Source: Hyphomicrobiales bacterium (GTDB taxonomy: Bacteria; Pseudomonadota; Alphaproteobacteria; Rhodospirillales; JACKKN01). From it: 51,333 nt of DNA. Positions 25,474-33,719 of this stretch are shown piece by piece (position 1 is the stretch's first letter; every line of letters begins with the position of its first letter). The notes under the pieces are model-generated. The model was not told the origin of the DNA. It worked only from the letters and a program-made list of their open reading frames with translations, and made no database searches. The stretch covers positions 1-51,333 of the forward strand of contig JACKKN010000023.1 of NCBI GenBank assembly GCA_024236415.1. Reading direction: 5' to 3'. The translations under genes were made by a program, and so were the position numbers.

Positions 25474-26893
25474 GCAGCGCGCGCAGGCCCGACGACACGG
25501 CCACCTTGCCCTGGGTCACGTAGGCGTCCGAGTTGTCGTCGATCTCGTTCAGCTTGTAGAGGTAGTTGATCATGATCCCGGCCGACTGCTCCAGGCCGCG
25601 GGGCGACAGGTCGCCGCGCCAGTTCAGGCGCTCCATGCGGGCGCCGTTCTTCAGGTGGAAGTGGGCCACCGGGTCCAGGGTGGTGCCGCCGGGCCGCTTC
25701 TCGCGCGCCAGGTAGCGGGCGCACAGGCGCATCAGCGGGCCCTCCAGCACCGCCGCCCGGTCCGGGTCCCCGGCCCAGGCGCGGTCGTCCAGCAGCTTCT
25801 TGACCCGGCCGCCGTCGGCGCTGCCGGCAGGCAGGACCTCGGTGATCCTCTTCCACTCGGCGGGCTTGAACAGCTTGGGCCCCTCGGCGTCCAGGGCGCC
25901 GTTCAGCCAGGCGCGGAAGCCCGGCACCGGCGACAGGGTGGCGAAGGTGCCCAGGCCCGGGAACTCGTGCGACAGGGCGTCCGCAACCCGCTTGATCAGG
26001 AAGTTGCCGAAGGCGATGCCGGCCAGCCCCCGCTGGGCGTTGGAGATGGAATAGAAGATGGCCGCGGTGGCGTCGGCCGGGTCGTTCAGGGGCGCCGCCT
26101 CGTCCAGCAGGGCCTGCACGTTGCCGGCCATGCCCTCGACCAGGGCCACCTCGACGAAGATGATGGGCTCGCCGGGCATGGCCGGATGGAAGTAGGCGAA
26201 CCAGCGGCGGTCGGCGTCCAGGCGGTTCTTCAGGTCGTCCCAGCTCTCGATGGGGTGCACCGCCTCGTAGGCGATCAGCTTTTCCAGCAGCGACGCCGGC
26301 GAGCTGTCCCAGGTGATGCGCCGCAGGTCCAGGAAGTCGACGTCGAACCAGGTCGCCAGCAGGCCGCGCAGGTCGTCCTCCAGCTCGCGCAGGCCCGGGT
26401 CCTGACGGGCGAAGCGCAGCAGGTCGGCGCGCATGTCGACCAGGAACTTGACACCCTGGGGCAGGGCGTTGAAGTGGGTCAGCAGGCGCACCCGGGGCGC
26501 CTTCAGGGTGGTGCGCAGGGCGCGCTCGGCCTTGCGCCGGTCCTCCAGGCCGCCGGCGTCGCGCACCGCCGCCATGGCCGCGTCCACGGCGGCGCGGTCG
26601 ACGTCGAAGTTGTCGGCCAGCACGCGCAGGAACCGCCGCCGCCCCTTGGCGCTGAGCGCCAGGTAGGCGCTGCCCAGCGCCGCCGCCCGGGCCCGCGCCG
26701 CCACCTCGCCGCCCTTGGTTTCCAGGCAGGCGGTCATCTGCTGGCGCAGGCGCTCGGCGTCCTCCTCGGGCAGGTCGGGGCGGGCGGCGGCGGTGTCGGC
26801 GTCATAGGCGGCGCCGCCGATGCCGCGCCAGGCGGTGCGCAGGGTGTTCAGGGTTCGTGTCAGGACGTGGCCGGTGGCCGGTTGGTTTGCCAT
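25463..26893 (-). CDS. malonyl-CoA decarboxylase
   Basis: Converts malonyl-CoA to acetyl-CoA and CO2; 476 residues, cytoplasmic, GNAT-like catalytic domain after an N-terminal helical domain. It starts MANQPATGHVLTRTLNTLR. Conserved blocks are FHPAMPGEPIIFVEVAL (about 235-251), TLSPVPGF with Ser321, and DPVAHFHLKNGA with His413, matching the catalytic Ser and His of the family. A malonyl-CoA synthetase or malonate carrier is not adjacent, though the MFS gene at 24.2 kb could serve. It lies 13 bases downstream of the NAD(P)HX repair gene and may be co-transcribed with it. Confidence 0.92.
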   Translation of the reverse strand: MANQPATGHVLTRTLNTLRTAWRGIGGAAYDADTAAARPDLPEEDAERLRQQMTACLETKGGEVAARARAAALGSAYLALSAKGRRRFLRVLADNFDVDRAAVDAAMAAVRDAGGLEDRRKAERALRTTLKAPRVRLLTHFNALPQGVKFLVDMRADLLRFARQDPGLRELEDDLRGLLATWFDVDFLDLRRITWDSSPASLLEKLIAYEAVHPIESWDDLKNRLDADRRWFAYFHPAMPGEPIIFVEVALVEGMAGNVQALLDEAAPLNDPADATAAIFYSISNAQRGLAGIAFGNFLIKRVADALSHEFPGLGTFATLSPVPGFRAWLNGALDAEGPKLFKPAEWKRITEVLPAGSADGGRVKKLLDDRAWAGDPDRAAVLEGPLMRLCARYLAREKRPGGTTLDPVAHFHLKNGARMERLNWRGDLSPRGLEQSAGIMINYLYKLNEIDDNSDAYVTQGKVAVSSGLRALLKG

Positions 26894-26906
26894 GGGGCAC
26901 CGTTTG

Positions 26907-28370
26907 TCATGGGTTCCGGTACAGGTCCGCCAGCGCCGCCGGCACCAGCCCGGGCAGGTCCTCGGCCAGCAGGCCGGGGCCGAAGCGGGCGGCGCAGTCG
27001 CCGTGGATCCAGGTGGCGGCGCAGGCGGCGGCGAAGGGCGCCATGCCCTGGGCCAGCAGGCCCAGGACGAAGCCGGCCAGCACGTCGCCGCTGCCGCCCG
27101 TGGCCAGGGTCGGCGGGGCGTTGCCGTTGACGGCGGCGCGGCCGTCGGGGGCGGCGATGACCGTGTCGGGCCCTTTCAGCAGCACCACCGCGCCGCTGCG
27201 CGCGGCGGCGGCGCGGGCGCGGGCGACCTTGTCGCCGTCGGCTTCGAACAGGCGCGCGAACTCGCCCTCGTGGGGGGTCAGCACGCAGGGCCCCTCGATG
27301 GCCGCGAACAGGGCCTCGGCCTCGCGCTCGAAGCTGGTCAGGGCGTCGGCGTCCAGGACCACGGCCTTGCCGGTGGCCAGGGCCTCCAGCACCCGGGCCC
27401 GGGTCGGCCGCCGGACCCCGGCGCCGGGGCCCAGCAGCACCGCGTTCTTGCGCCCGTCGGCCAGCAGCCCGGCGAAGGCGCCGTCGTCCGCCAGGTCGGC
27501 GACGATGACCCCCGGCTGGCCGGCGCGGTAGACGGCGCCCGACCCGCCCGGCGCGGCGATGGTCAGCAGCCCGGCGCCCAGGCGCCGCGCCCCGTGGGCG
27601 GCCAGGCGCGCGGCCCCGGTCATGACGGCGCCGCCCAGGACCACGGCATGGCCCCGGTTGTACTTGTGGTCGGCGGCCCGCAGGCGCGGCAGGTCGCGCC
27701 GCCACAGGGCCGGCCCGTTGGCGAAGGTGCGCGGCGCGATATCGTCCAGCACCGCCGCCGGAATGCCGATGTCGGCCACCACCAGGTCGCCCACCAGGTC
27801 GGCGCCCGGGTACAGGAAATGGCCCGGCTTGGCGCGGAAGAAGGTGACCGTCACCGCCGCCCGGGCGGCGGTGCCCAGCACGGCGCCGCTGTCCCCGTGC
27901 AGGCCGCTGGGCACGTCCACGGCGACGCAGGGCAGGCCGCGGCGCCCGATCTCGTCCACCGCCTCGGCCGCCACCCCGCCCAGGGCCCGGGCCAGGCCGG
28001 CGCCGAACAGGGCGTCCACCACCAGCTCGCAGCCGTCCAGGCCGTCCGCCGCCAGGGTCTCGATGGGGCCGTGCCAGCGGTCCCGGTTGACGGCCGCGTC
28101 GCCCTGCAGCGCCGCGGCGTCGCCCAGCAGCATCAGGCGCACCGGCCAGCCCTCGTCGGCCAGCAGGCGGGCAATGACGAAGCCGTCGCCGCCGTTGTTG
28201 CCGGGCCCGCACAGGACCCCCACCGGCCGCGGCGTCCAGCGCGCCCGGATCTCGCCCGCGACGGCGCCGCCGGCGGCCTCCATCAGGTCGTTGCCGGGCA
28301 CGCCGCCGGCCATGGCCAGGGCGTCGGCGCGGTACATCTCGTCGACGGTCAGCAGTTCGGGGCCGGTCAT
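26907..28370 (-). CDS. nnr: bifunctional NAD(P)H-hydrate epimerase / ADP-dependent dehydratase
   Basis: Repairs damaged NAD(P)HX in the cytosol; 487 residues. The N-terminal epimerase domain (about 1-210) has GPGNNGGDGFVIARLL at 54-69 and VDVPSGLHGD; the C-terminal carbohydrate-kinase-like dehydratase domain has HKYNRGHAVVLGG, VLLGPGAG, TPHEGEFARL and the TLATGGSGDVLAGF signature near residue 425. The fusion order (epimerase then dehydratase) is the usual bacterial one. The start at 28370 opens MTGPELLTVDEMYRAD. It heads the minus-strand pair with malonyl-CoA decarboxylase. In many relatives a PII gene follows; not here. Confidence 0.93.
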   Translation of the reverse strand: MTGPELLTVDEMYRADALAMAGGVPGNDLMEAAGGAVAGEIRARWTPRPVGVLCGPGNNGGDGFVIARLLADEGWPVRLMLLGDAAALQGDAAVNRDRWHGPIETLAADGLDGCELVVDALFGAGLARALGGVAAEAVDEIGRRGLPCVAVDVPSGLHGDSGAVLGTAARAAVTVTFFRAKPGHFLYPGADLVGDLVVADIGIPAAVLDDIAPRTFANGPALWRRDLPRLRAADHKYNRGHAVVLGGAVMTGAARLAAHGARRLGAGLLTIAAPGGSGAVYRAGQPGVIVADLADDGAFAGLLADGRKNAVLLGPGAGVRRPTRARVLEALATGKAVVLDADALTSFEREAEALFAAIEGPCVLTPHEGEFARLFEADGDKVARARAAAARSGAVVLLKGPDTVIAAPDGRAAVNGNAPPTLATGGSGDVLAGFVLGLLAQGMAPFAAACAATWIHGDCAARFGPGLLAEDLPGLVPAALADLYRNP

Positions 28371-28476
28371 GGGCGGGTGTCGGTTTCCTGGGTTTCGCGG
28401 TCGCCTTCCATCCCTATGATTGCGCGTTCGCCTGGCCTTGTCACGGCCAGATTTCGGAAGAATATTTTATGTTATT

Positions 28477-28513
28477 TCAGATAATTGTGTGGATTTTCTT
28501 GTTTAGTATCTGA
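28477..28513. promoter_or_regulatory. inverted repeat upstream of dadA
   Basis: Seven-bp arms TCAGATA (28477-28483) and TATCTGA (28507-28513) separated by 23 bases, in a notably AT-rich 100-base stretch between divergent genes. Position fits a regulator site, for example of an Lrp/AsnC protein, which is common for dadA genes. No promoter is certain. Confidence 0.35.
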
Positions 28514-28560
28514 GAATTTGGGAGGGCTTCCCCAGGCTCCGCCACACCCTTGCCGGACCC

Positions 28561-28588
28561 GAAGGGCCGGGTCTATAAAGGGCCCTTC
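28561..28588. other. hairpin in the dadA leader
   Basis: Eight-bp stem GAAGGGCC / GGCCCTTC with a 12-base loop, 40 bases before the dadA start codon. No T tract follows, so it is more likely a leader structure than a terminator. Confidence 0.25.
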
Positions 28589-28627
28589 CCGCCTTCCGGG
28601 GCACCTTCAAGCGGATAAGGCAGAGGC

Positions 28628-29878
28628 ATGCGGATCGTGGTGCTGGGCGCCGGTGTCGTCGGCGTGGCCACCGCCTGGTTCCTGAACCGGGACGGCCACG
28701 AGGTGGTGGTGCTCGACCGCCAGCCGGGTCCGGGGCTGGAGACCAGCTTCGCCAACGGCGGCCAGATCTCGGCCAACCACACCACCCCCTGGGCCGGGCC
28801 GGCGACGCCGTGGACGGCGCTGAAATGGCTGGGCCGGGCCGACTCGCCGCTGCGCATCCGCCCCGGCCTGGACCCGGCCCTGTGGGCCTGGCTGGCGCGG
28901 TTCCTGGCCAACTGCACGGCCGCGCGCATGCGCCGCAACACCGAACGCGCCCTGCGCCTGGCCCTGCTCAGCCGCGACACCCTGCGCCAGGTGCGGGCCG
29001 AGACGGGCATCCACTACGACGAACTGACGCTCGGCATCCTGCACGTGTTCCGCGACTGCGCCGAGTTCGACCGCGCCGTGCCCCAGGCCGAGCTCATGGA
29101 CCGGGCCGGCTGCCGCCGCCGGGTCCTGGACCCGGACGCCTGCGTGGCCCTGGAGCCGGCCCTGGCGGCAGCGCGGCCGGACCTGGTGGGCGGCATCGTC
29201 AGCCCCGACGACGAAAGCGGCGACGCCCACGCCTTCACCGCGCAGATGGCCGCCCTGGCGGCGGCGGCGGGGGTGGAGTTCCGCTATGGCACCGAGGTTC
29301 GCGCCCTGGCCGCCCGGGGCGACCGGGTGACGGGGGTCGAGACCGGCGGCGGGACGGTGAGCGGCGACCTCTACGTCCTGGCGCTCGGCAGCTATAGCCC
29401 TTTGTTGGTGCGGCCCCTGGGCCTGCGCCTGCCCATCACCCCGGCCAAGGGCTATTCCGTGACCCTGCCCGTGGCCGACCCGGCGCGCACGCCGCGGGTC
29501 AGCCTCATCGACGACGAGCACAAGCTGGTCTACTCGCGCCTGGGGGACCGCCTGCGCGTGGCCGGCATGGCCGAGCTGGCGGGCTACGACACCCGCCTGG
29601 ACCCGGCCCGGGCGCGGGTGGTGCGCGACCAGGCCCTGGGCCTGTTCCCCGGCTGCGCCGACCCCGAGGCGGCCGAGTCCTGGTGCGGCCTGCGCCCCAA
29701 GACGCCGGACAGCGTGCCGATCCTGGGGCGGTGCCGGGTCGGCAACCTGCTGCTGAACACGGGCCACGGCACCCTGGGCTGGACCATGGCCTGCGGCTCG
29801 GCCCGGGTCATGGCCGACCTGGTTGCCGGGCGCACCCCGGCCATCTCCCTCGACGGGCTGGGGCTGGATCGGTTCTGA
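28628..29878 (+). CDS. dadA: D-amino acid dehydrogenase
   Basis: FAD-dependent oxidative deamination of D-amino acids to 2-oxo acids; 416 residues, peripheral to the inner membrane. The Rossmann motif VVLGAGVVGVATAWFL is at 4-19, followed by LDRQPGPGLETSFANGGQIS, which is diagnostic of DadA. The C-terminus has SWCGLRPKTPDSVPILGR and NTGHGTLGWTMACGSA, both conserved. Usual length for DadA. No alanine racemase (dadX) is adjacent. Gene expression may be controlled by the AT-rich inverted repeat upstream. The mutasome genes follow in the same direction but have their own LexA box. Confidence 0.9.
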   Translation: MRIVVLGAGVVGVATAWFLNRDGHEVVVLDRQPGPGLETSFANGGQISANHTTPWAGPATPWTALKWLGRADSPLRIRPGLDPALWAWLARFLANCTAARMRRNTERALRLALLSRDTLRQVRAETGIHYDELTLGILHVFRDCAEFDRAVPQAELMDRAGCRRRVLDPDACVALEPALAAARPDLVGGIVSPDDESGDAHAFTAQMAALAAAAGVEFRYGTEVRALAARGDRVTGVETGGGTVSGDLYVLALGSYSPLLVRPLGLRLPITPAKGYSVTLPVADPARTPRVSLIDDEHKLVYSRLGDRLRVAGMAELAGYDTRLDPARARVVRDQALGLFPGCADPEAAESWCGLRPKTPDSVPILGRCRVGNLLLNTGHGTLGWTMACGSARVMADLVAGRTPAISLDGLGLDRF

Positions 29879-29915
29879 GGCCCCGCGGCCTTGATTCCGG
29901 CGCCCTTTTCTGATA

Positions 29916-29930
29916 GAACAAAAAAAGAAC
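29916..29930 (+). promoter_or_regulatory. LexA box upstream of imuA
   Basis: GAAC-N7-GAAC with an all-A spacer, the complement of the alphaproteobacterial LexA direct repeat GTTC-N7-GTTC. It lies 38 bases past dadA and 45 bases before the likely imuA start. This is the expected SOS control of the mutasome. Confidence 0.88.
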
Positions 29931-29974
29931 AAATGGCCGTCAACGGCCTGCGAGACTCCATGAGGCGCGGCACC

Positions 29975-30862
29975 ATGACCACCCCCGTCCCCTTTCCCCG
30001 GCGGCCGGCGGAGTCCCCCTCCCCCGATCCTCCGCCGCGCCCCGACCCGGCCCTGCTGGCCGACCTGCGGGCGCGCATCCGGCGCCTGGAGCGGGGCCAC
30101 GGCAAGGCGGGGCGGGACCAGGTGCCCGCCGCCCTGACCCTGGGCGACCCGGCCATCGACGGCGCCCTGCCCGGCGGCGGCCTGGCCCGCGCCGCCCTGC
30201 ACGAGGTGGTGGGACCGCCGGAGGAGGCCATGGGGGGGGCCATGGGGGGAACCATGGGGGCGGCGACCGGGTTCTGCGCCGCCCTGCTGGGCCGCCTGGC
30301 GGCGGGCGATGGGGCGGACGGCGCGATCCTGTGGTGCTGCCGCGACCACGACCTGTACGGGCCGGGGCTGGCCGCCCTGGGCCTGGACCCGGCGCGCCTG
30401 CTGCTGGTGCGCGGGCGCCGCGACGCCGACGTCCTGTGGGCCATGGAGGAGGGCCTGCGCAGCGGCGTGCCGGCGGCGGTGGTGGGCCAGGTGGCGGCGC
30501 CCGCGGCGGTGGCCCTGCGCCGCCTGCACCTGGCCGCCGAGACCGGCGGGGTGACGGGCTTCCTGCTGGGCCGCGCCCCGGCCGACCGCCAGGCCAGCCC
30601 GGCCATGACCCGCTGGCGCGTCGCCCCCCTGCCCGGCGGGCTGCCCTCGGGCCTGTCGCCGTGGCCGGCGCCGCGCTGGCGGCTGGAGCTGCTGCGCTGC
30701 CGCGGCGGGCGCCCGGGAAGCTGGGACGTGACCTGGCACGCGGGTCCGGAAACGGATGGCCACGGAACTGCCGGGGGCGCCTTCGCGGTGCGGCCGCCGG
30801 CCGCCGGCACGGCGGCCCCGACGGGCAAAAAAACCCTTGTCTTCGGCACGGCGGAAAGGTAA
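29975..30862 (+). CDS. imuA: ImuA, mutasome accessory protein
   Basis: RecA-like accessory protein of the ImuA-ImuB-DnaE2 translesion mutasome, about 295 residues. Support comes from the layout (LexA box, then imuA, imuB and dnaE2 nearby) and features such as LADLRARIRRLERGHG, LPGGGLARAALHEVVGP, and WRLELLRCRGGRPGSWDV near the C-terminus, where the family has its conserved LLR-rGGRpGxW block. ATG 29975 has GAGG upstream; ATGs at 29960 and 29933 are possible. A low-complexity MGGAMGGTMGA stretch (encoded by three CCATGGGGG-like units at about 30228-30262) sits where other ImuA proteins are shorter. The gene lies under the LexA box at 29916. Confidence 0.84.
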   Translation: MTTPVPFPRRPAESPSPDPPPRPDPALLADLRARIRRLERGHGKAGRDQVPAALTLGDPAIDGALPGGGLARAALHEVVGPPEEAMGGAMGGTMGAATGFCAALLGRLAAGDGADGAILWCCRDHDLYGPGLAALGLDPARLLLVRGRRDADVLWAMEEGLRSGVPAAVVGQVAAPAAVALRRLHLAAETGGVTGFLLGRAPADRQASPAMTRWRVAPLPGGLPSGLSPWPAPRWRLELLRCRGGRPGSWDVTWHAGPETDGHGTAGGAFAVRPPAAGTAAPTGKKTLVFGTAER

Positions 30863-30988
30863 CTCCTTATCTGAGGAAAGACTAATATTAGGGCCGGCGC
30901 ACCGGCGCGCAGCCAGCGTGGAAAGCCTGCCGCGGCCCGGTGGACAAGGCCCGGTGGACACGGCCTGGAAAGAAGGGACGAGGAAGCG

Positions 30989-31204
30989 ATGCCCGAGATT
31001 GTTTTGCTGGTTCCCACCAACGTGCCCGATGACCAGAAACCCTGGGTCATCGACCAGTGGTGCAAGGACAACTGCGACGACGACAACGAATGCGCGGTGG
31101 TGATGGACATCCCCCGGGACTCCTTCCACTGCACCTTCCGCTTCGCCGACGCCGACGACATGGAGAAGTTCAAGGCCGAGTGGGGCCGCTTCGCCAAGAC
31201 CTGA
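30989..31204 (+). CDS. 71-residue protein between imuA and imuB
   Basis: Unrecognised small acidic protein starting MPEIVLLVPTNVPDDQKPW, with a GAAGGGACGAGGAAG ribosome site. It has three cysteines (CKDNCDDDNEC) in the middle and a C-terminal FRFADADDMEKFKAEWGRF helix, a pattern seen in many small phage and alphaproteobacterial proteins ending in FKxxWG. It lies 126 bp after imuA and about 70 bp before the LexA box of imuB, so it sits inside the SOS cluster and could be co-transcribed with imuA. Whether it contributes to mutagenesis is unknown. A 14-bp tandem unit (GGCCCGGTGGACAA-like, twice) precedes it at about 30934-30961. Confidence 0.75.
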   Translation: MPEIVLLVPTNVPDDQKPWVIDQWCKDNCDDDNECAVVMDIPRDSFHCTFRFADADDMEKFKAEWGRFAKT

Positions 31205-31276
31205 CGGCGACCCGCGGGTGGCGGGCCCGGGCCGAGGCGGCCCGGCGCGCGCCGCCCCTTTTTTCGGCCGCCGAAA

Positions 31277-31291
31277 GAACAAAAATCGAAC
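31277..31291 (+). promoter_or_regulatory. LexA box upstream of imuB
   Basis: GAAC-AAAAATC-GAAC, again a perfect GAAC-N7-GAAC repeat, 19 bases before the imuB start codon. imuB therefore has its own SOS operator in addition to the one before imuA, which would allow separate expression. Confidence 0.88.
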
Positions 31292-31310
31292 AAACAAGGA
31301 GACCCGTTCC

Positions 31311-32975
31311 ATGGCGCGCCGCCGTTTCCTCTCGGTCTGGCTGCCCGACCTGTCCACGGACCGCCTGTGGCGGCGGGAGCGGCGGCGCCCGGCCTGGGAG
31401 CGCGAGTTGGCCGACGGCGTGCCCCTGGCCACCGTGGCCGCGGTGCAGGGGGGGCAGCGGGTGGCCGCCGCCGACGCCGCGGCCCGGGCCGCCGGGGTGG
31501 CCCCGGGGCAGCCCCTGGCCGACGCCCGCGCCCTGGCCCCGGGCCTGCGCACCCTGGCCGCCGACCCGGCCGCCGACACCCGACTGGTGGGCGCCCTGGC
31601 CGACTGGTGCGGCCGCTACACCCCCTGGACCGCCGTCGACGCCACCGCCGATGAAGGGGATATCGACCCCACCGCCCCCCACCCCTTCCGCCACGGCCTG
31701 TGGCTGGACATCAGCGGCTGCGCCCACCTGTTCGGCGGCGAGGCGGCCCTGCTGGCGGACCTGACCGGGCGCCTGGCGCGCATGGGCTTCGCCAACACGG
31801 CGGCCCTGGCCGACACCGCCGGCGCCGCCTGGGCGGTGGCCCGGTTCGGCCGCGACCCGGACAGGCGCATCGTCCCGCCGGGCGGGCAGCGGGCGATCCT
31901 GGCCCCCCTGCCCCTGGCCGCCCTGCGCCTGCCGGCCGGCACCGTGGCGGCGCTCAGCCGGGTCGGCCTGCGCCGGGTGGACGACCTGCTGGGCCTGCCG
32001 CGGGCGCCCCTGGCGGCGCGTTTCGGCACCGCCGTGGCGCGGCGCCTGGACCAGGCCCTGGGCCACGACGCGGAATCCTTCGTGCCGCGCCGCCCCGTGC
32101 CCGACCTGCGCGCCCGCCTGGCCTTCGCCGAGCCCGTGTCCGCCGCCGGCGACCTGGCGGCGGCGGCGGAACGCCTGCTGGACGCCCTCTGCGCCGACCT
32201 GGAGCGGGCCCGCCTGGGGGCGCGGCGGCTGGAACTGGTGGGCTACCGCGTCGACGGCGGGCGCACCGGCGTCGCCGTGGGCACCAGCCGCCCGCTGCGC
32301 GACCCGGTGCGCCTGTTCCGCCTGCTGGCCGGCAAGCTGGAGCGGCTCGACCCCGGCTTCGGCATCGAGACCCTGGTCCTGGCCGCCCCGGCCACCGCCC
32401 CCCAGGGCGCCGAGCAGGCCGACATGGACGGCCGCGCCGCCCGCGGCGACCGCCTGGCCGACCTGCTCGACCGCCTGGGCAACCGCCTGGGCCCCGGCAG
32501 CCTGCGCCGCCTGCGCGCCGGGGGCAGCCACCTGCCCGAGCGCGCCTGGCGCCAGGTGCCGGCGGTCGCCGCCCCGGACGCGCCCCCCGCCCCACCGGCC
32601 GCAGCCCTGGACCCGCCGGTGGCGGCGGCCGCCGACGCGGTGCCCCCGCAGCCGCGCCCCCTGCACCTGCTGCCCTGGCCCGAGCCCATCGAGGTGGTGG
32701 CCCCGGTGCCCGACCACCCGCCGGTCCTGTTCCGCTGGCGCCGGGTCCAGCACCGCATCGCCGCCGCCGAGGGGCCCGAGCGCATCGGCCCCGAATGGTG
32801 GCACGCCGAACTGCCGGCCGCCGACGTCCCCGACCCGGCCGCGGCCGTGCAGGCCCCCCTGCGCGACTACTACCGGGTCGAGGACGAGGGCGGCGCCCGC
32901 TACTGGCTCTACCGCGAGGGCCTGTACCGCCCCGGCGTGGCGCCCAGGTGGTTCCTGCATGGATTTTTCGGGTGA
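31311..32975 (+). CDS. imuB: ImuB, catalytically inactive Y-family polymerase of the mutasome
   Basis: Structural hub of the mutasome, 554 residues starting MARRRFLSVWLPDLSTDRL, with AAGGAG a few bases upstream. It is a Y-family fold that lacks the acidic catalytic residues: where DinB has an Asp-Glu pair this reads WLDISGCAHLFGG. Further on are ARFGRDPDRRIVPPG and LSRVGLRRVDDLLGLPRAPLAARFG (helix-hairpin-helix-like) and a C-terminal tail ending YRVEDEGGARYWLYREG, RWFLHGFFG, conserved in ImuB and thought to contact DnaE2 and the beta clamp. A proline- and alanine-rich linker runs through the region around residue 430. SOS controlled by the LexA box at 31277. Confidence 0.9.
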   Translation: MARRRFLSVWLPDLSTDRLWRRERRRPAWERELADGVPLATVAAVQGGQRVAAADAAARAAGVAPGQPLADARALAPGLRTLAADPAADTRLVGALADWCGRYTPWTAVDATADEGDIDPTAPHPFRHGLWLDISGCAHLFGGEAALLADLTGRLARMGFANTAALADTAGAAWAVARFGRDPDRRIVPPGGQRAILAPLPLAALRLPAGTVAALSRVGLRRVDDLLGLPRAPLAARFGTAVARRLDQALGHDAESFVPRRPVPDLRARLAFAEPVSAAGDLAAAAERLLDALCADLERARLGARRLELVGYRVDGGRTGVAVGTSRPLRDPVRLFRLLAGKLERLDPGFGIETLVLAAPATAPQGAEQADMDGRAARGDRLADLLDRLGNRLGPGSLRRLRAGGSHLPERAWRQVPAVAAPDAPPAPPAAALDPPVAAAADAVPPQPRPLHLLPWPEPIEVVAPVPDHPPVLFRWRRVQHRIAAAEGPERIGPEWWHAELPAADVPDPAAAVQAPLRDYYRVEDEGGARYWLYREGLYRPGVAPRWFLHGFFG

Positions 32976-32984
32976 GATCCGATA

Positions 32985-33014
32985 TGCTAGTAAAATGCTT
33001 TCATATTGCTAGCA
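32985..33014 (+). promoter_or_regulatory. inverted-repeat operator of the VapBC module
   Basis: TGCTAG (32985-32990) and CTAGCA (33009-33014) form an inverted repeat with an 18-base spacer, ending 7 bases before the antitoxin start. The region also contains near-direct copies ATATGCTAG and ATATTGCTAG. This is the expected place for autorepression by the ribbon-helix-helix antitoxin. Confidence 0.55.
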
Positions 33015-33021
33015 CTAAAAA

Positions 33022-33273
33022 ATGATGGAGACGACCGTGGCCAACCTGACCATCCGCAACCTGGATGACGACATCGCCGAGGCCCTGAAGGCACGGGCCA
33101 AGGCCCACAACCGTTCGCTCGAGGCCGAGGTGCGGCAGATCCTCACCGACCAGGCCCTCCGCCCCTGGCGCGGCGCGGAACTGGTCGCCCGGGCCGAACG
33201 GATTGCCGCCATGACTCCCGATGTTCCCCAGACCGATAGCGTCGACCTTGTGCGCGAGGATCGGGACCGATGA
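33022..33273 (+). CDS. FitA/VapB-like ribbon-helix-helix antitoxin
   Basis: Antitoxin of 83 residues starting MMETTVANLTIRNLDDDIAEALK. The ANLTIRNLDDDIAEALKARA strand-helix and NRSLEAEVRQIL helix match the Arc/CopG-type DNA-binding fold of FitA, used to bind the operator upstream; the C-terminal tail (about residues 55-83) would wrap the toxin. Two ATGs at 33022 and 33025 are possible. It overlaps the toxin by 4 bases. The module interrupts the mutasome gene order between imuB and dnaE2 and has its own inverted-repeat operator. Confidence 0.85.
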   Translation: MMETTVANLTIRNLDDDIAEALKARAKAHNRSLEAEVRQILTDQALRPWRGAELVARAERIAAMTPDVPQTDSVDLVREDRDR

Positions 33274-33695
33274 CCTACATCGTCGACGCCAGCGTGGCCA
33301 TCAAATGGTTCGTGCGGGAGAACCTGCGGAACCATGCCATGGCATTGCTCAACCGCCACGGCGGCGACCTCGAAGCCCCCGACCTGTTGCTCGCGGAAGT
33401 GGGCAACATCGCTTGGAAGAAATGCCGTCGGGGTGAAATGACCACGGAACAATGTAGACTGGCTCTTGCGGGAACCGAGGACTGCCTGTCAGCACTCCAC
33501 CCGATGCCCCTCCTGGTCCCGCGGGCCTTGGCGATTGCCCTGGCGCTGGGGCATCCCATCTACGACTGCGTCTACATCGCCTGCGCCGAGGCCACCGGCC
33601 GGACCTTCGTCACGGCGGACGAGCGGTTGACCCGAGCCATCGGCGGAACGGAATTCGATTATCTGGTCCGCCACTTGGGCAGCATGGGAAACTGA
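33270..33695 (+). CDS. PIN-domain VapC-type ribonuclease toxin
   Basis: PIN-domain endoribonuclease of 141 residues starting MTYIVDASVAIKWFVREN. The acidic metal-binding set is present: Asp6 (VDASVAIKW), Glu43 (LLAEVGNIAWK), Asp99 (HPIYDCVYIACAEA) and Asp117 (TADERL). The neighbouring antitoxin gene ends inside its start (4-base overlap), so synthesis is coupled. Action is likely cleavage of a tRNA or rRNA, with the exact target unknown. It ends 24 bases before the dnaE2 start and would be read through or separately promoted with dnaE2. Confidence 0.88.
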   Translation: MTYIVDASVAIKWFVRENLRNHAMALLNRHGGDLEAPDLLLAEVGNIAWKKCRRGEMTTEQCRLALAGTEDCLSALHPMPLLVPRALAIALALGHPIYDCVYIACAEATGRTFVTADERLTRAIGGTEFDYLVRHLGSMGN

Positions 33696-33698
33696 ACG

Positions 33699-33713
33699 GA
33701 ACAAAACGGGATC
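33699..33713 (+). promoter_or_regulatory. degenerate LexA-like box before dnaE2
   Basis: GAAC-AAAACGG-GATC: spacing is exact but the second half-site differs by one base. It ends 6 bases before the dnaE2 start codon. It may be a decayed or weak SOS operator retained after the VapBC genes separated dnaE2 from imuB. Confidence 0.35.
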
Positions 33714-33719
33714 ATTTCC

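Noticed and set aside
30228..30262. Phase-variable repeat in imuA (CCATGGGGG-like units)
   Set aside because: Three imperfect units of unequal length; too few and too diverged to propose phase variation.
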